Numbered from the stretch's first letter, positions 43,572 through 52,786 are shown. The stretch: DNA of 64,000 nt from Cytobacillus sp. FSL H8-0458 (GCF_038002165.1 NZ_JBBOBR010000001.1:1302001-1366000), one strand, 5' to 3'. Translations and numbers: made by a program. Notes: a model not told the origin generated them from the letters alone.

Positions 43572-45188
43572 ATGAGTAATGCAACAGCTATTACATCGAA
43601 GCTATGGGGAATGGCTAACAAACTGCGTGGGACTATGGATGCAAGTGAGTACAAAAATTATATTTTGCCATTTATGTTCTATCGCTACTTATCAGAAAAT
43701 CAAGATGAATACTTGAAAGTTAATGGTCTGGAAGAGTTCTACGAAGTGACAGATGAGACTGAAAAAGAAGATTATCTTGAAGAAATCAGTAAAGGTATCG
43801 GGTATGCGATTGACCCAGCCTACACTTGGGATAAAATCGTATCAAAAATTGAAAATCACAAAATCAAAGCTAGTGATTTCCAAGATATGTTTGACTTGTT
43901 CAATACAAATGCCAAACGTAATGCGATCGCAGAAGCGGACTTTGCTAATGTATTTTCAGATGTTAACCTTGGGGACACACGTCTAGGTTCAAGTACAAAC
44001 GAACGTGCAAAGGCTTTAAATGAAATCGTTTTGATGATTAACGAGTTTACTTTCAAAGACGATTCAGGCCGTGACATTTTGGGTGACGTCTACGAGTATT
44101 TGATTGGGCAATTTGCTGCCAATGCTGGTAAAAAAGGTGGGGAATTCTATACACCTCATGAAGTTAGTAAAATTTTAGCAAGAATTGTCACGGTTGATGC
44201 AGCCGGTACTGGCGACCAATTCCGTGTATATGACCCTACAATGGGATCAGGTTCACTTCTTTTAACAGTTCAGAAAGAATTGCCAAATGGTGATGAAGAA
44301 GGAAGCGTTGAGTTTTACGGTCAAGAGTTGAATACTACGACTTATAACTTGGCTCGCATGAACTTGATGATGCATGGGGTAAATTATCGCAATATGGAGT
44401 TAAAACGCGCGGACACACTTGATGCTGACTGGCCATTTGCTGAAAAAAATGGCACACAAATTCCTTTGAAATTCGATGCGGTCGTAGCTAACCCTCCGTA
44501 TTCTCAGAACTGGGATACAAAAAACGTTGATCGAGAAAAAGATCCACGTTTCAAGGGTTATGGAGTGGCACCAGCATCTAAGGCAGATTATGCCTTTGTT
44601 CTTCATGGACTTTATCATTTAGATAAATCAGGAACAATGGCTATCGTGTTGCCGCACGGGGTACTCTTCCGAGGTGCGTCTGAATTTAAAATCCGCAAAA
44701 ATATTATAGACAATAATCTATTAGATACTGTTATAGGATTGCCAGCTAATTTGTTCTATGGCGCAAGCATCCCAACATGTGTGCTAGTGTTCAAAGGTCG
44801 TGAGGCTCGCAAGAATAAAGACATTTTGTTTATTGATGCTTCAAATGAGTTTGTAAAAGGAAAGAACCAGAACAAACTCTCTCCTGAAAACATCGACAAA
44901 ATTATCGAAACTTACCGTAATCGTAAAGACGTTGAGAAATATGCTCATGTGGCATCTTTGGATGAAATCAAAGCAAATGATTACAATTTGAACATTCCAC
45001 GTTATGTCGACACGTTTGAAGAAGAAGAAGTTATTCCACTTTCACAAGTGGCTCAAGAGTTGTCAGAAGTAAAAGCAGATATTACGAATTCATATGACAA
45101 ATTGTTTGAGCTTTTGAACGAGTTGAACGGGACAACCGATGAAGCCAAAAAAGAACTGAGTAAATTTATCAGTCTCTTAGGTAAATAA
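43572..45188 (+). CDS. hsdM: Type I restriction adenine methyltransferase subunit
   Basis: A 538-residue N6-adenine methyltransferase. After the N-terminal helical domain it has the family marker GGEFYTPHEVSKILARI, the SAM-binding motif DPTMGSGSLLL (about 221-231) and the catalytic NPPY (306-309). With S it methylates the host's recognition sites; with R it forms the restriction complex. AAAAGGAG precedes ATG 43572, 18 bases after hsdS. The order R-S-M is one found in many Firmicutes systems. Confidence 0.93.
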   Translation: MSNATAITSKLWGMANKLRGTMDASEYKNYILPFMFYRYLSENQDEYLKVNGLEEFYEVTDETEKEDYLEEISKGIGYAIDPAYTWDKIVSKIENHKIKASDFQDMFDLFNTNAKRNAIAEADFANVFSDVNLGDTRLGSSTNERAKALNEIVLMINEFTFKDDSGRDILGDVYEYLIGQFAANAGKKGGEFYTPHEVSKILARIVTVDAAGTGDQFRVYDPTMGSGSLLLTVQKELPNGDEEGSVEFYGQELNTTTYNLARMNLMMHGVNYRNMELKRADTLDADWPFAEKNGTQIPLKFDAVVANPPYSQNWDTKNVDREKDPRFKGYGVAPASKADYAFVLHGLYHLDKSGTMAIVLPHGVLFRGASEFKIRKNIIDNNLLDTVIGLPANLFYGASIPTCVLVFKGREARKNKDILFIDASNEFVKGKNQNKLSPENIDKIIETYRNRKDVEKYAHVASLDEIKANDYNLNIPRYVDTFEEEEVIPLSQVAQELSEVKADITNSYDKLFELLNELNGTTDEAKKELSKFISLLGK

Positions 45189-45241
45189 TGTTTTAGAAAA
45201 GAGCTAAGAAGGATTGAAACCTTGACTCTTTTCATAAACGT

Positions 45242-45340
45242 TTGGGAACAGCGTAAGTTGGGGGACTTAGCTGATATTGTATGTGGTGCAAGCCCTCGCC
45301 CTATTCAAAATCCGAAATGTTTTGGGTTCCTTTATTTTTG
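45242..45340 (+). pseudogene. hsdS remnant beyond hsdM
   Basis: The frame reads WEQRKLGDLADIVCGASPRP and continues IQNPKC, which is the start of an HsdS recognition domain, different in sequence from the two in the full S gene. The first 24 bases are identical to 43040-43063. It ends after about 100 bases without a stop-to-start context. It may be a silent cassette that could recombine into hsdS, or the scar of an earlier exchange. Confidence 0.8.
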
Positions 45341-45426
45341 GTAATTAAACCTATTTATAAAAAATATTTTTTTATCACATGATAACAAACCTTAAAAATA
45401 TGAATTTGTTGTCAAATAAAGAGAAT

Positions 45427-45446
45427 TTGACCACATTTTGACCACA
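45427..45446 (+). repeat. TTGACCACA direct repeat, period 11
   Basis: TTGACCACA occurs at 45427-45435 and 45438-45446. Short direct repeats at one helical turn are typical of arm-type sites of tyrosine recombinases, but no integrase gene is present in the window. Confidence 0.4.
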
Positions 45447-45490
45447 AAACGTATAGAATGGTGTATTATTCAATTTTTAGTTTATACCAA

Positions 45491-45514
45491 AAAAGCCTGT
45501 TTGATCAGGCTTTT
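45491..45514 (+). terminator. Terminator after the type I restriction locus
   Basis: AAAAGCCTG pairs with CAGGCTTTT around a six-base loop; perfect nine-base stem with A- and T-runs on either side, usable on both strands. Confidence 0.85.
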
Positions 45515-45635
45515 AATAAATTTCTTTATTTCGTTTTTCTTCATATTATATATATAAATTAAAGAGCGTAAGAAATTCGGTCTTGATAAACATTATTTTA
45601 TGCGGCTTCAGCATATGCCAAATTTGTACTATACT

Positions 45636-45656
45636 CATGCCAAGTCCATGCCAAGT
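45636..45656 (+). repeat. CATGCCAAGT direct repeat, period 11
   Basis: CATGCCAAGT occurs at 45636-45645 and 45647-45656, with a weaker relative CATATGCCAAAT near 45612. Same spacing as the TTGACCACA pair 200 bases earlier. An overlapping 102-codon frame (45583-45891) has no coding features. Confidence 0.4.
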
Positions 45657-45898
45657 TGAAATTATCAACCATTTTAAACCATTTGAAGAAATGGGTTTAT
45701 ATCGAGGTTTAACCGACCTTTTTATAAATCATTTCGTGCAATTTCGGTCAAAATTAATCAAGTTCGAGGTGGAAGGATATTGTATAAAAAACTTTTTAAA
45801 TGTTTTTTGGTGTTTGGATTCCGCTTCACACCAAATTGGACAATATTTTAAATTGAAAAAAATTAATTTTAATCTAACATGGAGGCTGTAGAGGTTGA

Positions 45899-46072
45899 GG
45901 GAAAACAGTCCAAAAAACGTTCAAGAGACTGTCGAGAACCTTTGATATCACTGCATTCCACGGGGCTGATTGGGGTGCTGGTGTGCCCTACACAGTCTTC
46001 ATCAGAACAGCTTGTGACCTGCTTGCCAGGTCAGAGGGGTTCGCTTCCCAGACGGTACCAATAAATTTTTAA
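45899..46072 (+). pseudogene. C-terminal fragment of an unknown protein
   Basis: An open frame without a start codon encodes about 57 residues ending FDITAFHGADWGAGVPYTVF... and ...FASQTVPINF. Composition (balanced, Trp, Tyr and Gly rich) and the absence of AT bias make it look like real coding sequence, unlike the DNA to its left. It ends at TAA 46070-46072 and is followed by a terminator. It looks like the 3' end of a gene whose front was lost or displaced when neighbouring DNA was inserted. I do not recognise the family. Confidence 0.5.
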
Positions 46073-46086
46073 CTCCCACATAAATA

Positions 46087-46110
46087 AAAGGTTGCCGCTT
46101 GGCAACCTTT
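46087..46110 (+). terminator. Terminator after the stranded gene end
   Basis: AAAGGTTGCC pairs with GGCAACCTTT around GCTT, a strong ten-base stem. Confidence 0.85.
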
Positions 46111-46318
46111 CATGCTTTTATTAGATTGAATAGGCATCATTTTACCAGTAGCGAAATAACTTTTTAATCTTTTACAATATAAATTTTTTACCAAAGCCAA
46201 AGCTTGCTGCGGAATATGTAACCGCACTTCTGCTTTTACACTTTTTTTCTTAATGCTCTGTTAAACCATTACTTGTGATGGTTTTAATTTATCCCTTTGG
46301 GAAGGAGGCATTATAAAT

Positions 46319-47419
46319 TTATATTGAAAAATATTGTTCTTCTAGTAACAATTTTAATTGTTCAATGTCTATGTTTAGTTGGGTTGACAGTTTACATGCT
46401 TTATCTAATGTTAATTTTAGCTCCGCTTCTAATCCCTGATTCCTTACTTTTTTAATTTTAGGATGACTATTTTCCGAGTGGTCCTTTTCCTCTCTAAAAA
46501 GACTTTCTTGAACCTCTTGAAGTAAAACCTCAATTTTTTGATAGTCATCATAACTTTGTACTATTTCCACCTCTTTGTTATCAATAAGCTGAATAATACC
46601 TCTGTTTTGTTTCACATCTTTTTCCTGTGGTTCCGGGCAAAAAAGTAATCTCTTTTGTTGTTTTGCGAACTTAATGGTATGTTGAGTGCCTCCGACAATA
46701 TCAGTTTGAACTGGACAAACTCCTAAACTTAGTCCACTTTGGATCCGATCTCTTAATACAAACGAGTTTTTAAATGTTCTTCCACCTACAGGGGTCTCAG
46801 AAATAAGAAGCCCCCTATTTAATATAATTTCGTTAGCAAGGGTCTCATTTTCTTTAGGATAAACTTTATCCAAACCACCTGCCAAAACTGCAATTGTATT
46901 TCCTCGAATTCTTAACGCCCCTATATGAGCTGCTGCATCTATTCCTAATGCCAATCCACTAACAATTGTATAACCCATTTCAGCAAAAACAGACGATAAA
47001 CGTTTAGCGGAGCGAGTTCCCATATCTGTTGGGGTTCTTGTACCGACGATGGCTATAGACTTTTGTTGTTTTAAGAGCTCAATGTTTCCTTTGCAGTATA
47101 AGACAATTGGTGGATCCTGTATTGATTTTAAATTAATTGGGTATAATTTATCATCAATGGTGATGATTTCGATACCTAATCTTTTATGGTTATTTACAAT
47201 TTCTTCTGCTCGTGTCATTTCTTTTTTCAAGTAGTTTCTGTTAGTAACTAATTCAATTATTTCTTCTGATTTTAAGCAATTTTTTATGTGATTAAAATTG
47301 GAAGGATCAGTTAGAAACTCGAAGGAAGTATTTGGAAAACTTTTATACAAATTAGCTAACTTTCTTGTACCCAATCCTTTTACTTTAGTTAGAGCAATCC
47401 ATAATAAAGACATTTTCAT
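46319..47419 (-). CDS. DprA/Smf-family protein (ShosA-like)
   Basis: A 366-residue protein with the DprA Rossmann-like core: SIAIVGTRTPTDMGTRSAKR, then VSGLALGIDAAAHIGAL, GNTIAVLAGGLDKVYP and the RDRIQSG-containing end of the fold. A short HhH/SAM-like region lies at the N-terminus (VKGLGTRKLANLY). DprA loads RecA on incoming DNA during transformation, but the usual chromosomal dprA stands beside topA. Here the gene follows a phosphoribosyltransferase and a HAD gene in one minus-strand operon, as in ShosTA, where the DprA-like member acts as antitoxin. The start is ATG 47419; ATG 47413 is nearly as good. Confidence 0.85.
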   Translation of the reverse strand: MKMSLLWIALTKVKGLGTRKLANLYKSFPNTSFEFLTDPSNFNHIKNCLKSEEIIELVTNRNYLKKEMTRAEEIVNNHKRLGIEIITIDDKLYPINLKSIQDPPIVLYCKGNIELLKQQKSIAIVGTRTPTDMGTRSAKRLSSVFAEMGYTIVSGLALGIDAAAHIGALRIRGNTIAVLAGGLDKVYPKENETLANEIILNRGLLISETPVGGRTFKNSFVLRDRIQSGLSLGVCPVQTDIVGGTQHTIKFAKQQKRLLFCPEPQEKDVKQNRGIIQLIDNKEVEIVQSYDDYQKIEVLLQEVQESLFREEKDHSENSHPKIKKVRNQGLEAELKLTLDKACKLSTQLNIDIEQLKLLLEEQYFSI

Positions 47420-47438
47420 TCACCCACTTAATACTGGT

Positions 47439-48671
47439 TTATTCTGTTCGTAATCTTTCCCTTAAGGATATTTTGGCACATCCACACAAGAAAGGTAAAG
47501 TCATCCGACATTCCGGATACTTCCCGCATCCAAAAAAGGGAGAAGCATCTCTTGAGTTAAATCTTAATTTAAGATCTCCTTCACATGAGGTATCATTACA
47601 AGAAATATGTAATTCAGAATTGCTTTCTACTCTTGATTGCATTGAGGCTAGAGCTATAATAGTTACTTTTTCAGCACCAGCTTCTTCAAGCATTCTTACG
47701 CACTCCATAGCGGTAGAACCACTTGTAACGATATCATCTACAAGTATTACATGGCCGCTAATTTCTTTTTTTATGCTAAATACCCCATTAACGTTTGCTG
47801 CACGGCTATCCCAATCTCCAGCATCTTTTTGCTGTTTATAACTACTATTTACATACAAGATGTTACAGTCCACAAATTGCCGAAATTCAGCAAGGTTCTC
47901 ATTATTTAATAAAATGCTTATGCGATCAATACTCTCTGGTTTTGCGGGAACTGAGGTTATCAAATTAAAATCACCTTGGTGCTTTTTTACAAAACTTAAG
48001 TTGCTCCGTAATATAGTTGATAATTGATTTCCAATTCCCTCTCCTAAACCATCTTTAAAAGCAAGTATCTTTTTTGTCAAGGGGTGAATGTGGAACCGAG
48101 TGTCTGCTGACGTAAAGTATCTTCCCCCACTTATTAATTTGGTTTTAATATCATTATTTAAAGCATGTGATAAATTAAAAGTATTGATTGTACCTAATTC
48201 AAAGTTATAATTACAAGTTAATAATTCATTAAAATAACCTCTTAACTTGCCAGTAAAAAAAAGTTCTAGGGTTTCCGGAGAATTAATATAGCAATCTGGC
48301 AACTTAGATCTATCCAATTCGCTTTGATCATTAGTGAAAAGTAAAGTACTTAAATGAATACTATGAGCCCTAATCACGTTAGCCTGCCGCTCTGTAAAAA
48401 ACATTGTTTGAAGTATTTTTAAATCCATTTCTAAAATGGGGTGGAAAGGTGATTCGTAATCGGTATAGTTAATTGGGATTAAAGTAATTGAAGATTTAAT
48501 TAGTATTTTATCAATAACATTCCATGTGTCATCATCTCTATATAATCCATAACAATTTTTATCCGAAATAAATTTTTTAAAAACCTCAAAATATTCCCCT
48601 TCGAAATATTTAACATCAAAATGTTCGAGATCAAATATATAGTTATTAATTTCTTGATTATAAATTAACAT
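47439..48671 (-). CDS. Phosphoribosyltransferase with C-terminal topoisomerase-type zinc finger (ShosT-like)
   Basis: A 410-residue protein in three parts. Residues 1-180 are unassigned. Residues about 190-345 are a type I phosphoribosyltransferase related to ComFC, with the PRPP loop VDDIVTSGST (311-320). Residues 358-398 form a zinc ribbon like those at the C-terminus of topoisomerase I: Cys358 and Cys363, then LKLRFNSRDASPFFGCGKYP containing Cys382, and Cys388. A further Cys-Gly-Cys lies at 396-398. The finger suggests DNA binding. In ShosTA systems the phosphoribosyltransferase is the toxin; that role is inferred here. It overlaps the HAD gene by 14 bases and is followed by the DprA-like gene after 19 bases. 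Confidence 0.8.
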   Translation of the reverse strand: MLIYNQEINNYIFDLEHFDVKYFEGEYFEVFKKFISDKNCYGLYRDDDTWNVIDKILIKSSITLIPINYTDYESPFHPILEMDLKILQTMFFTERQANVIRAHSIHLSTLLFTNDQSELDRSKLPDCYINSPETLELFFTGKLRGYFNELLTCNYNFELGTINTFNLSHALNNDIKTKLISGGRYFTSADTRFHIHPLTKKILAFKDGLGEGIGNQLSTILRSNLSFVKKHQGDFNLITSVPAKPESIDRISILLNNENLAEFRQFVDCNILYVNSSYKQQKDAGDWDSRAANVNGVFSIKKEISGHVILVDDIVTSGSTAMECVRMLEEAGAEKVTIIALASMQSRVESNSELHISCNDTSCEGDLKLRFNSRDASPFFGCGKYPECRMTLPFLCGCAKISLRERLRTE

Positions 48672-49200
48672 TATAATCCACTCCTACTCCAAAAGACTTT
48701 AATACATCTATTATTTCACACTGAGAATCAACTACTATATCTGCACCAGCTAGTTTCAAATCACTTCCTGGACTTACGCCCCAACTAACACCAATTGCAT
48801 AAATTCCTGCATTTTTGTATGCAGTAATATCCCGTATATCATCGCCTATTCCAATAATATTTTTTAAAGGGTGACCCATTTGTTCAGCACACATAAAAAT
48901 TGGAGCAGGATGGGGTTTTCTTGGTTTACAATCATGGTAGGCTACTAAAATTTCATAACTTATATTGTGATATTTCAATACAGTTTCCGCATATTTTCTG
49001 GGTGAGTTAGTGACAATAGAGATTTTTAAATCACTTTTAGACAAATAATCCAGTAAAATTTCTCCATTATCAAAGTGAATAGTATGTTTTACATTTTCAT
49101 AACATGATTTCCATTGCCCCCTGTCTCGAAATTGCTTTAAGCTTTTTGTATCAATTAATGTCTCGTCTAAATCAAAGATAATACCTTTTATATGTTCCAA
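48658..49200 (-). CDS. HAD-superfamily phosphatase
   Basis: A 180-residue HAD hydrolase with all four motifs: DLDETLID (nucleophile Asp10, acid/base Asp12), TNS, the lysine in RKPHP, and GDDIRD. It belongs to the small phosphoglycolate-phosphatase-like group with a helical cap. Start is TTG 49200, preceded by GGGGGG. As first gene of the three-gene operon with a phosphoribosyltransferase and a DprA-like protein, it may act on a phosphoribosyl product or on PRPP; that is inference. The gene could equally be a helper that is not essential to the system. Confidence 0.85.
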   Translation of the reverse strand: MEHIKGIIFDLDETLIDTKSLKQFRDRGQWKSCYENVKHTIHFDNGEILLDYLSKSDLKISIVTNSPRKYAETVLKYHNISYEILVAYHDCKPRKPHPAPIFMCAEQMGHPLKNIIGIGDDIRDITAYKNAGIYAIGVSWGVSPGSDLKLAGADIVVDSQCEIIDVLKSFGVGVDYNVNL

Positions 49201-49713
49201 TGTAAGCCCCCCTTTTTTCCTACAAATCCATTTTATTACATTAAATCTTGTTTTTGTTTAAAAAATTTGGATTTTTGTAATTCTTTTGTGGAAATTTGTA
49301 GTAATAAAGTAGGGAATAAGGGGGATAGCTTCTCTGTTATCCATTTGGATGTACCTTCAATGATTTATTAATTCCGTAATCGTTTATCTAAATTACTATT
49401 AATAAACAATTTTGCAAAATCTCCACATTAACCAAATTGATCGGATCCTATAATTGTTCTTAAATAAATAAAGCAGTATAAACTTCTCTGGATATAGCAA
49501 ATTTTGTAATAATATCTCTTGTGAATTCAATTAAGAGCAAGTACGAAATGTTGTATTAATAAATTTTTTTTTTTACTTTCGGATTTTGGTGACTATGTCC
49601 ATAGGAATAATTCTCTTATACTAGTACCAAATAATTTTTTCGTTATTATATCTTAATATAAGAAAAAATTCCCATTTAGTAATGGATTTTTGCTATCATT
49701 AATTCTATAAAAT
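49201..49713. other. AT-rich divergent intergenic region
   Basis: Separates the minus-strand HAD operon from plus-strand DUF2075 debris. It contains T-runs and an extended -10 sequence TGCTATCAT (49691-49699) ahead of the broken gene. The N-terminal part that DUF2075 proteins normally have is not recognisable here. No RNA gene or repeat was found. Confidence 0.4.
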
Positions 49714-50887
49714 ATGTATGGTTGGTGTAAAAATGAGCATATTCTTGCACTCGTTACTGGGGCTCCTGGCGCAGGTAAAACTTTATTAGGATTAAAATTT
49801 ACTTATGATAATTATGGTTCTGATAATAATGTAGGCTCAATTTATTTTTCTGGAAATGGCCCTTTAGTAAAGTTCCTACAATCAGCATTAGAAAGTGACG
49901 TTTTTGTAAATGACCTGCACGCTCAAAAATTTAACTATTATATTAGTGAAAATAAATCATTTAATAAAAATATAATAGTATTTGATGAAGGACAAAGAGC
50001 ATGGGATGAAAAAAAAATTAACGAAAAATATGACATTATAATTGATATGAGTCAGCCTGAACTAGTAATTAATATGATTGATGAGCAAACAAAATGGTGT
50101 GTTCTTCTCATTTTAGTTGGCGAAGGTCAAGAAATTCATAAAGGAAAGAACAAGGTATTGGACAATGGACTAAAGCTATAAAAAATAGTAGGATTTCTTG
50201 GAAAGTATTATGTCCTGAAAAAATTGAAGATTACTTCAAAAGTACAAAATGTATCAATGATAACAATAAAAATAAATTAGATTTAAAAGTATCGCTACGT
50301 TCTCATCGAGCAGGAAAAGTTAGTGATTGGGTAAACGAAGTAATGGCTTCTAATATTTCAAAGGCTAAAAATTTATCAAATGAGATTAAAAAACAGAATT
50401 TTGAATTGTTAATTACTAGGGATCTAAATAAAGCGAAGGGAATTGTATTGATAAATATGATGGAGTTATGGAGGAGAGATACGGATTAATAGCTTCTTCA
50501 AAAGATTTTACACTAAAGTCTTTTGGAATAATAACTCTTACCAAAAGTACCTTAATTATGGTGATTGGTATAATAATCCCAGAAATGATAAGGGTAAAGA
50601 ATCCTGCTGTAATTTTACATCTACGGTTACAGAATTTGGATGTTAAGGTTTAGAATTGGATCTACCAATTATTTCCTGGGGAGACGATATGCTTTGGGAT
50701 GGGAGGTTGTGGAAAGGTTGGTAGGCCACAAAAAGGTGTAGATGATCCGAATCGATTAAGAGTGAATAGTTATAGAGTTTTAATGACAAGAGGTCGAGAT
50801 GGACTTATAGTATATGTGCCGCAAAATAATATATTTAATAGTGTTTATACCGTGTTAAGACAGGCTGGAATGGAAGATATTATATAG
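49714..50887 (+). pseudogene. Broken DUF2075 P-loop/helicase gene
   Basis: Fragments in several frames together match a DUF2075 (Schlafen-like, SF1-type) ATPase. The first piece (49714-50181) has Walker A TGAPGAGKT, YFSGNGPLVKFLQ, Walker B FDEGQRAWDE and LVGEGQEIHKG. The next, in another frame from about 50154, reads VSLRSHRAGKVSDWVNEVM. The last (to 50887) has the motif VI region NSYRVLMTRGRDGLIVYVP. At least three frameshifts separate them, and the N-terminal domain is missing. DUF2075 proteins are frequent in defence islands, often with a nuclease domain. Confidence 0.8.
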
Positions 50888-50993
50888 AGAATTAAATAAG
50901 ATCAAAATGACTTTTTTGAAATTTTTCTCTGATATTGTATCAATACTAACAACCAGTTGGTTGAAATTATGGTGAAAGGGGTAAGAGAAGAGA

Positions 50994-51449
50994 ATGAGTG
51001 GCTTTGTAAGTATGGATAATGGAGTAATTGGTGAAGCGAGAACCAAGGAAATTTTAATCGATCGTTTTTGGATACTTGAGAGGTCAGCGGATATGTAAGG
51101 CGCAGATTTAATAATTCAACCAAAAATTTTAGATCACAGTATGCTTGATGCCAAGCCTGTTAGAGTTGGATACGTTCAATCGAAATTTAGAAAGGATTTA
51201 GAAAAGGCAACAGGTTTCTCTGCTATTAAAATTAACGAAGAGTATGCATTTGATGCTTTTTTTAGACCGAGAAAGGAATTTTTCTTATTTAAACATACAG
51301 GAATAGAAGATAATAAAACTTTTTATACTTTAACTGCAAGAGACTTGCTTAAAACTGAGTTATTTTCATATGAAGAGAATAACTATGTATATATTTTTAA
51401 TCCAGGTGCAGACCTTCAGCATATAAAGATTCAATTTCAAATGTATTAA
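50994..51449 (+). pseudogene. Putative nuclease-like gene interrupted by one stop codon
   Basis: A single frame runs from ATG 50994 to TAA 51447-51449, broken only by TAA at 51096-51098 (codon 35). The text around it, GVIGEARTKEILIDRFWILE then SADM-stop-GADLIIQPK, resembles the start of PD-(D/E)xK-type domains with an E...GAD...Q layout. The rest (VQSKFRKDLEKATG; FFRPRKEFFLFKHTG) fits such a fold. GGGGTAAGAGAAG precedes the start. Family assignment is tentative; the stop could also be a sequencing error. Confidence 0.5.
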
Positions 51450-51473
51450 ACATAATTAAAAATAATTTAAAAG

Positions 51474-52316
51474 ATGCAGAAATTGAAAAAAAAAAATAAA
51501 GAGTTTTTTATGAATTTTCTTACCGGGAAGAAGAATAATTTAAATAGAATTAATCCAAATGACATATTTGCGCTTGATTTATATAGAGAGAGTAATAAAG
51601 AAAGTATAAATGATGTATTTAATAATTATAAAGAGGAGATCCGAAAGTTAGTAAATAGCCACTTTGCACAAAATATAGTTGGGAGGATCACTGACTTACT
51701 TCATGATGAAAACCCACAATCATTTTTTTTAGAACTAGAAAAAATTCACCAAGAGAACCTTGGGAGTAGCCATATGTCAGAAGATATTATAAGAGGATTT
51801 AATGGATTAATTGAATTAGGACAAAAAGCTGCTACTGAGGGTATTGTTAAATATATAAGTGATTATGAATTAATATATAGAAGAATAATAAGTAAGAATA
51901 TTCTCGATAAATATGTGTATATTAAGTCTAAATTGCTCGAAAAAATTTATCAGGCCCTTACCAACTCAACATTTTATAATAAGGAAGTCAAAGGTGAATT
52001 TTATTTGACTAAGCTGACTATAAAGCTAGGAGCAAGGGTTACAATATCATCATCAGACTTCCATACAGGGAAAGTAAAATTAAGTCCACAGAAAAGGTTA
52101 ATTCAAGCAAAAGTTTTGTTGGAAGAAAATTTATTCCAGGGGATGCTGCATGTTAACCTTATTTGGGGAGCAGTAAAGTATTGGTTTCAACGAAGTACGG
52201 AATCAAGTAAAGATGAAAAAATAAGGGACACTATTAGCATGGAAATCGATGATTTATCCCCAACAATTGCTGATAATTTGATATCTTTTTATAAAGATGA
52301 AGAGGAGGTTTGCTGA
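51474..52316 (+). CDS. Hypothetical protein, 280 residues
   Basis: A mostly helical, charged protein of unknown family. The N-terminal 30 residues are very Lys and Asn rich; the start is uncertain because no clear ribosome binding site precedes ATG 51474, and ATG 51510 is an alternative. It is in the same frame as the interrupted gene 24 bases upstream and may have been co-transcribed with it. It could be a partner of that nuclease-like protein; no function is claimed. Confidence 0.5.
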   Translation: MQKLKKKNKEFFMNFLTGKKNNLNRINPNDIFALDLYRESNKESINDVFNNYKEEIRKLVNSHFAQNIVGRITDLLHDENPQSFFLELEKIHQENLGSSHMSEDIIRGFNGLIELGQKAATEGIVKYISDYELIYRRIISKNILDKYVYIKSKLLEKIYQALTNSTFYNKEVKGEFYLTKLTIKLGARVTISSSDFHTGKVKLSPQKRLIQAKVLLEENLFQGMLHVNLIWGAVKYWFQRSTESSKDEKIRDTISMEIDDLSPTIADNLISFYKDEEEVC

Positions 52317-52703
52317 CCCCCTCAATTAATTTTTAATCTCATTAGAAAACAAAAGAAAACAAAAAAATGGTCACATCTTGGTGACAGATTAGATGTTTAA
52401 ATATTTTTTTAGATAATATTATATGATATATAGGATGCTAAAAAGGTGATTAAATCAAGACATATTCGTAATAATTATAATGATTAAAATCAAAAAAGGT
52501 ACCTACCCTCTAACTTCAAAACTGCTTGTGCTAATGTAGCAAGCTATTTTAAATCCCAGGATAAAAGTTATGCAATTCTAATCGATTTTATTTGTAATTA
52601 GATTATCAAAATATATATAAGAGTTTAAAAGTATTCGGATTTTCTTTTTTATTCTAAAGTGGATGCATTTAGATATTAAACAAGCAAAATGTATTATTCC
52701 TTT
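52317..52703. other. AT-rich non-coding gap
   Basis: No gene, repeat or RNA could be recognised. It ends in the terminator at 52704. Confidence 0.4.
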
Positions 52704-52736
52704 AAAGAGTCATTCATTTTTTTTGAATGGCTTTTT
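52704..52736 (+). terminator. Terminator before the second McrBC-like operon
   Basis: AAAGAGTCATTCA pairs with TGAATGGCTTTTT (one G-U, last bases A-T) around a T-rich loop. Confidence 0.7.
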
Positions 52737-52740
52737 ATTA

Positions 52741-52749
52741 TGCTATCAT
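52741..52749 (+). promoter_or_regulatory. Extended -10 promoter element
   Basis: TGCTATCAT, an extended -10 sequence 38 bases before the MrcB-like start. The same nine bases occur at 49691 and 58420, each upstream of a transcription unit. No strong -35 is visible. Confidence 0.4.
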
Positions 52750-52786
52750 ATAAATAATTGGAGTTAATTGTAAATGGAGTGGGGAA

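Noticed and set aside
45583-45891. 102-codon frame in the gap after the type I genes
   Set aside because: No ribosome binding site, odd composition, and it spans the period-11 repeats; judged non-coding.
46030-46060. Sequence GGGGTTCGCTTCCC ending near CCA, resembling a tRNA or tmRNA T-arm
   Set aside because: The stem does not pair over five bases and no acceptor, D or anticodon arms could be placed around it.
45879-46064. 61-codon frame starting MEAVEVEGK
   Set aside because: The +1-related frame (45899-46072) has the more protein-like composition and ends directly before a terminator, so this one is a shadow.
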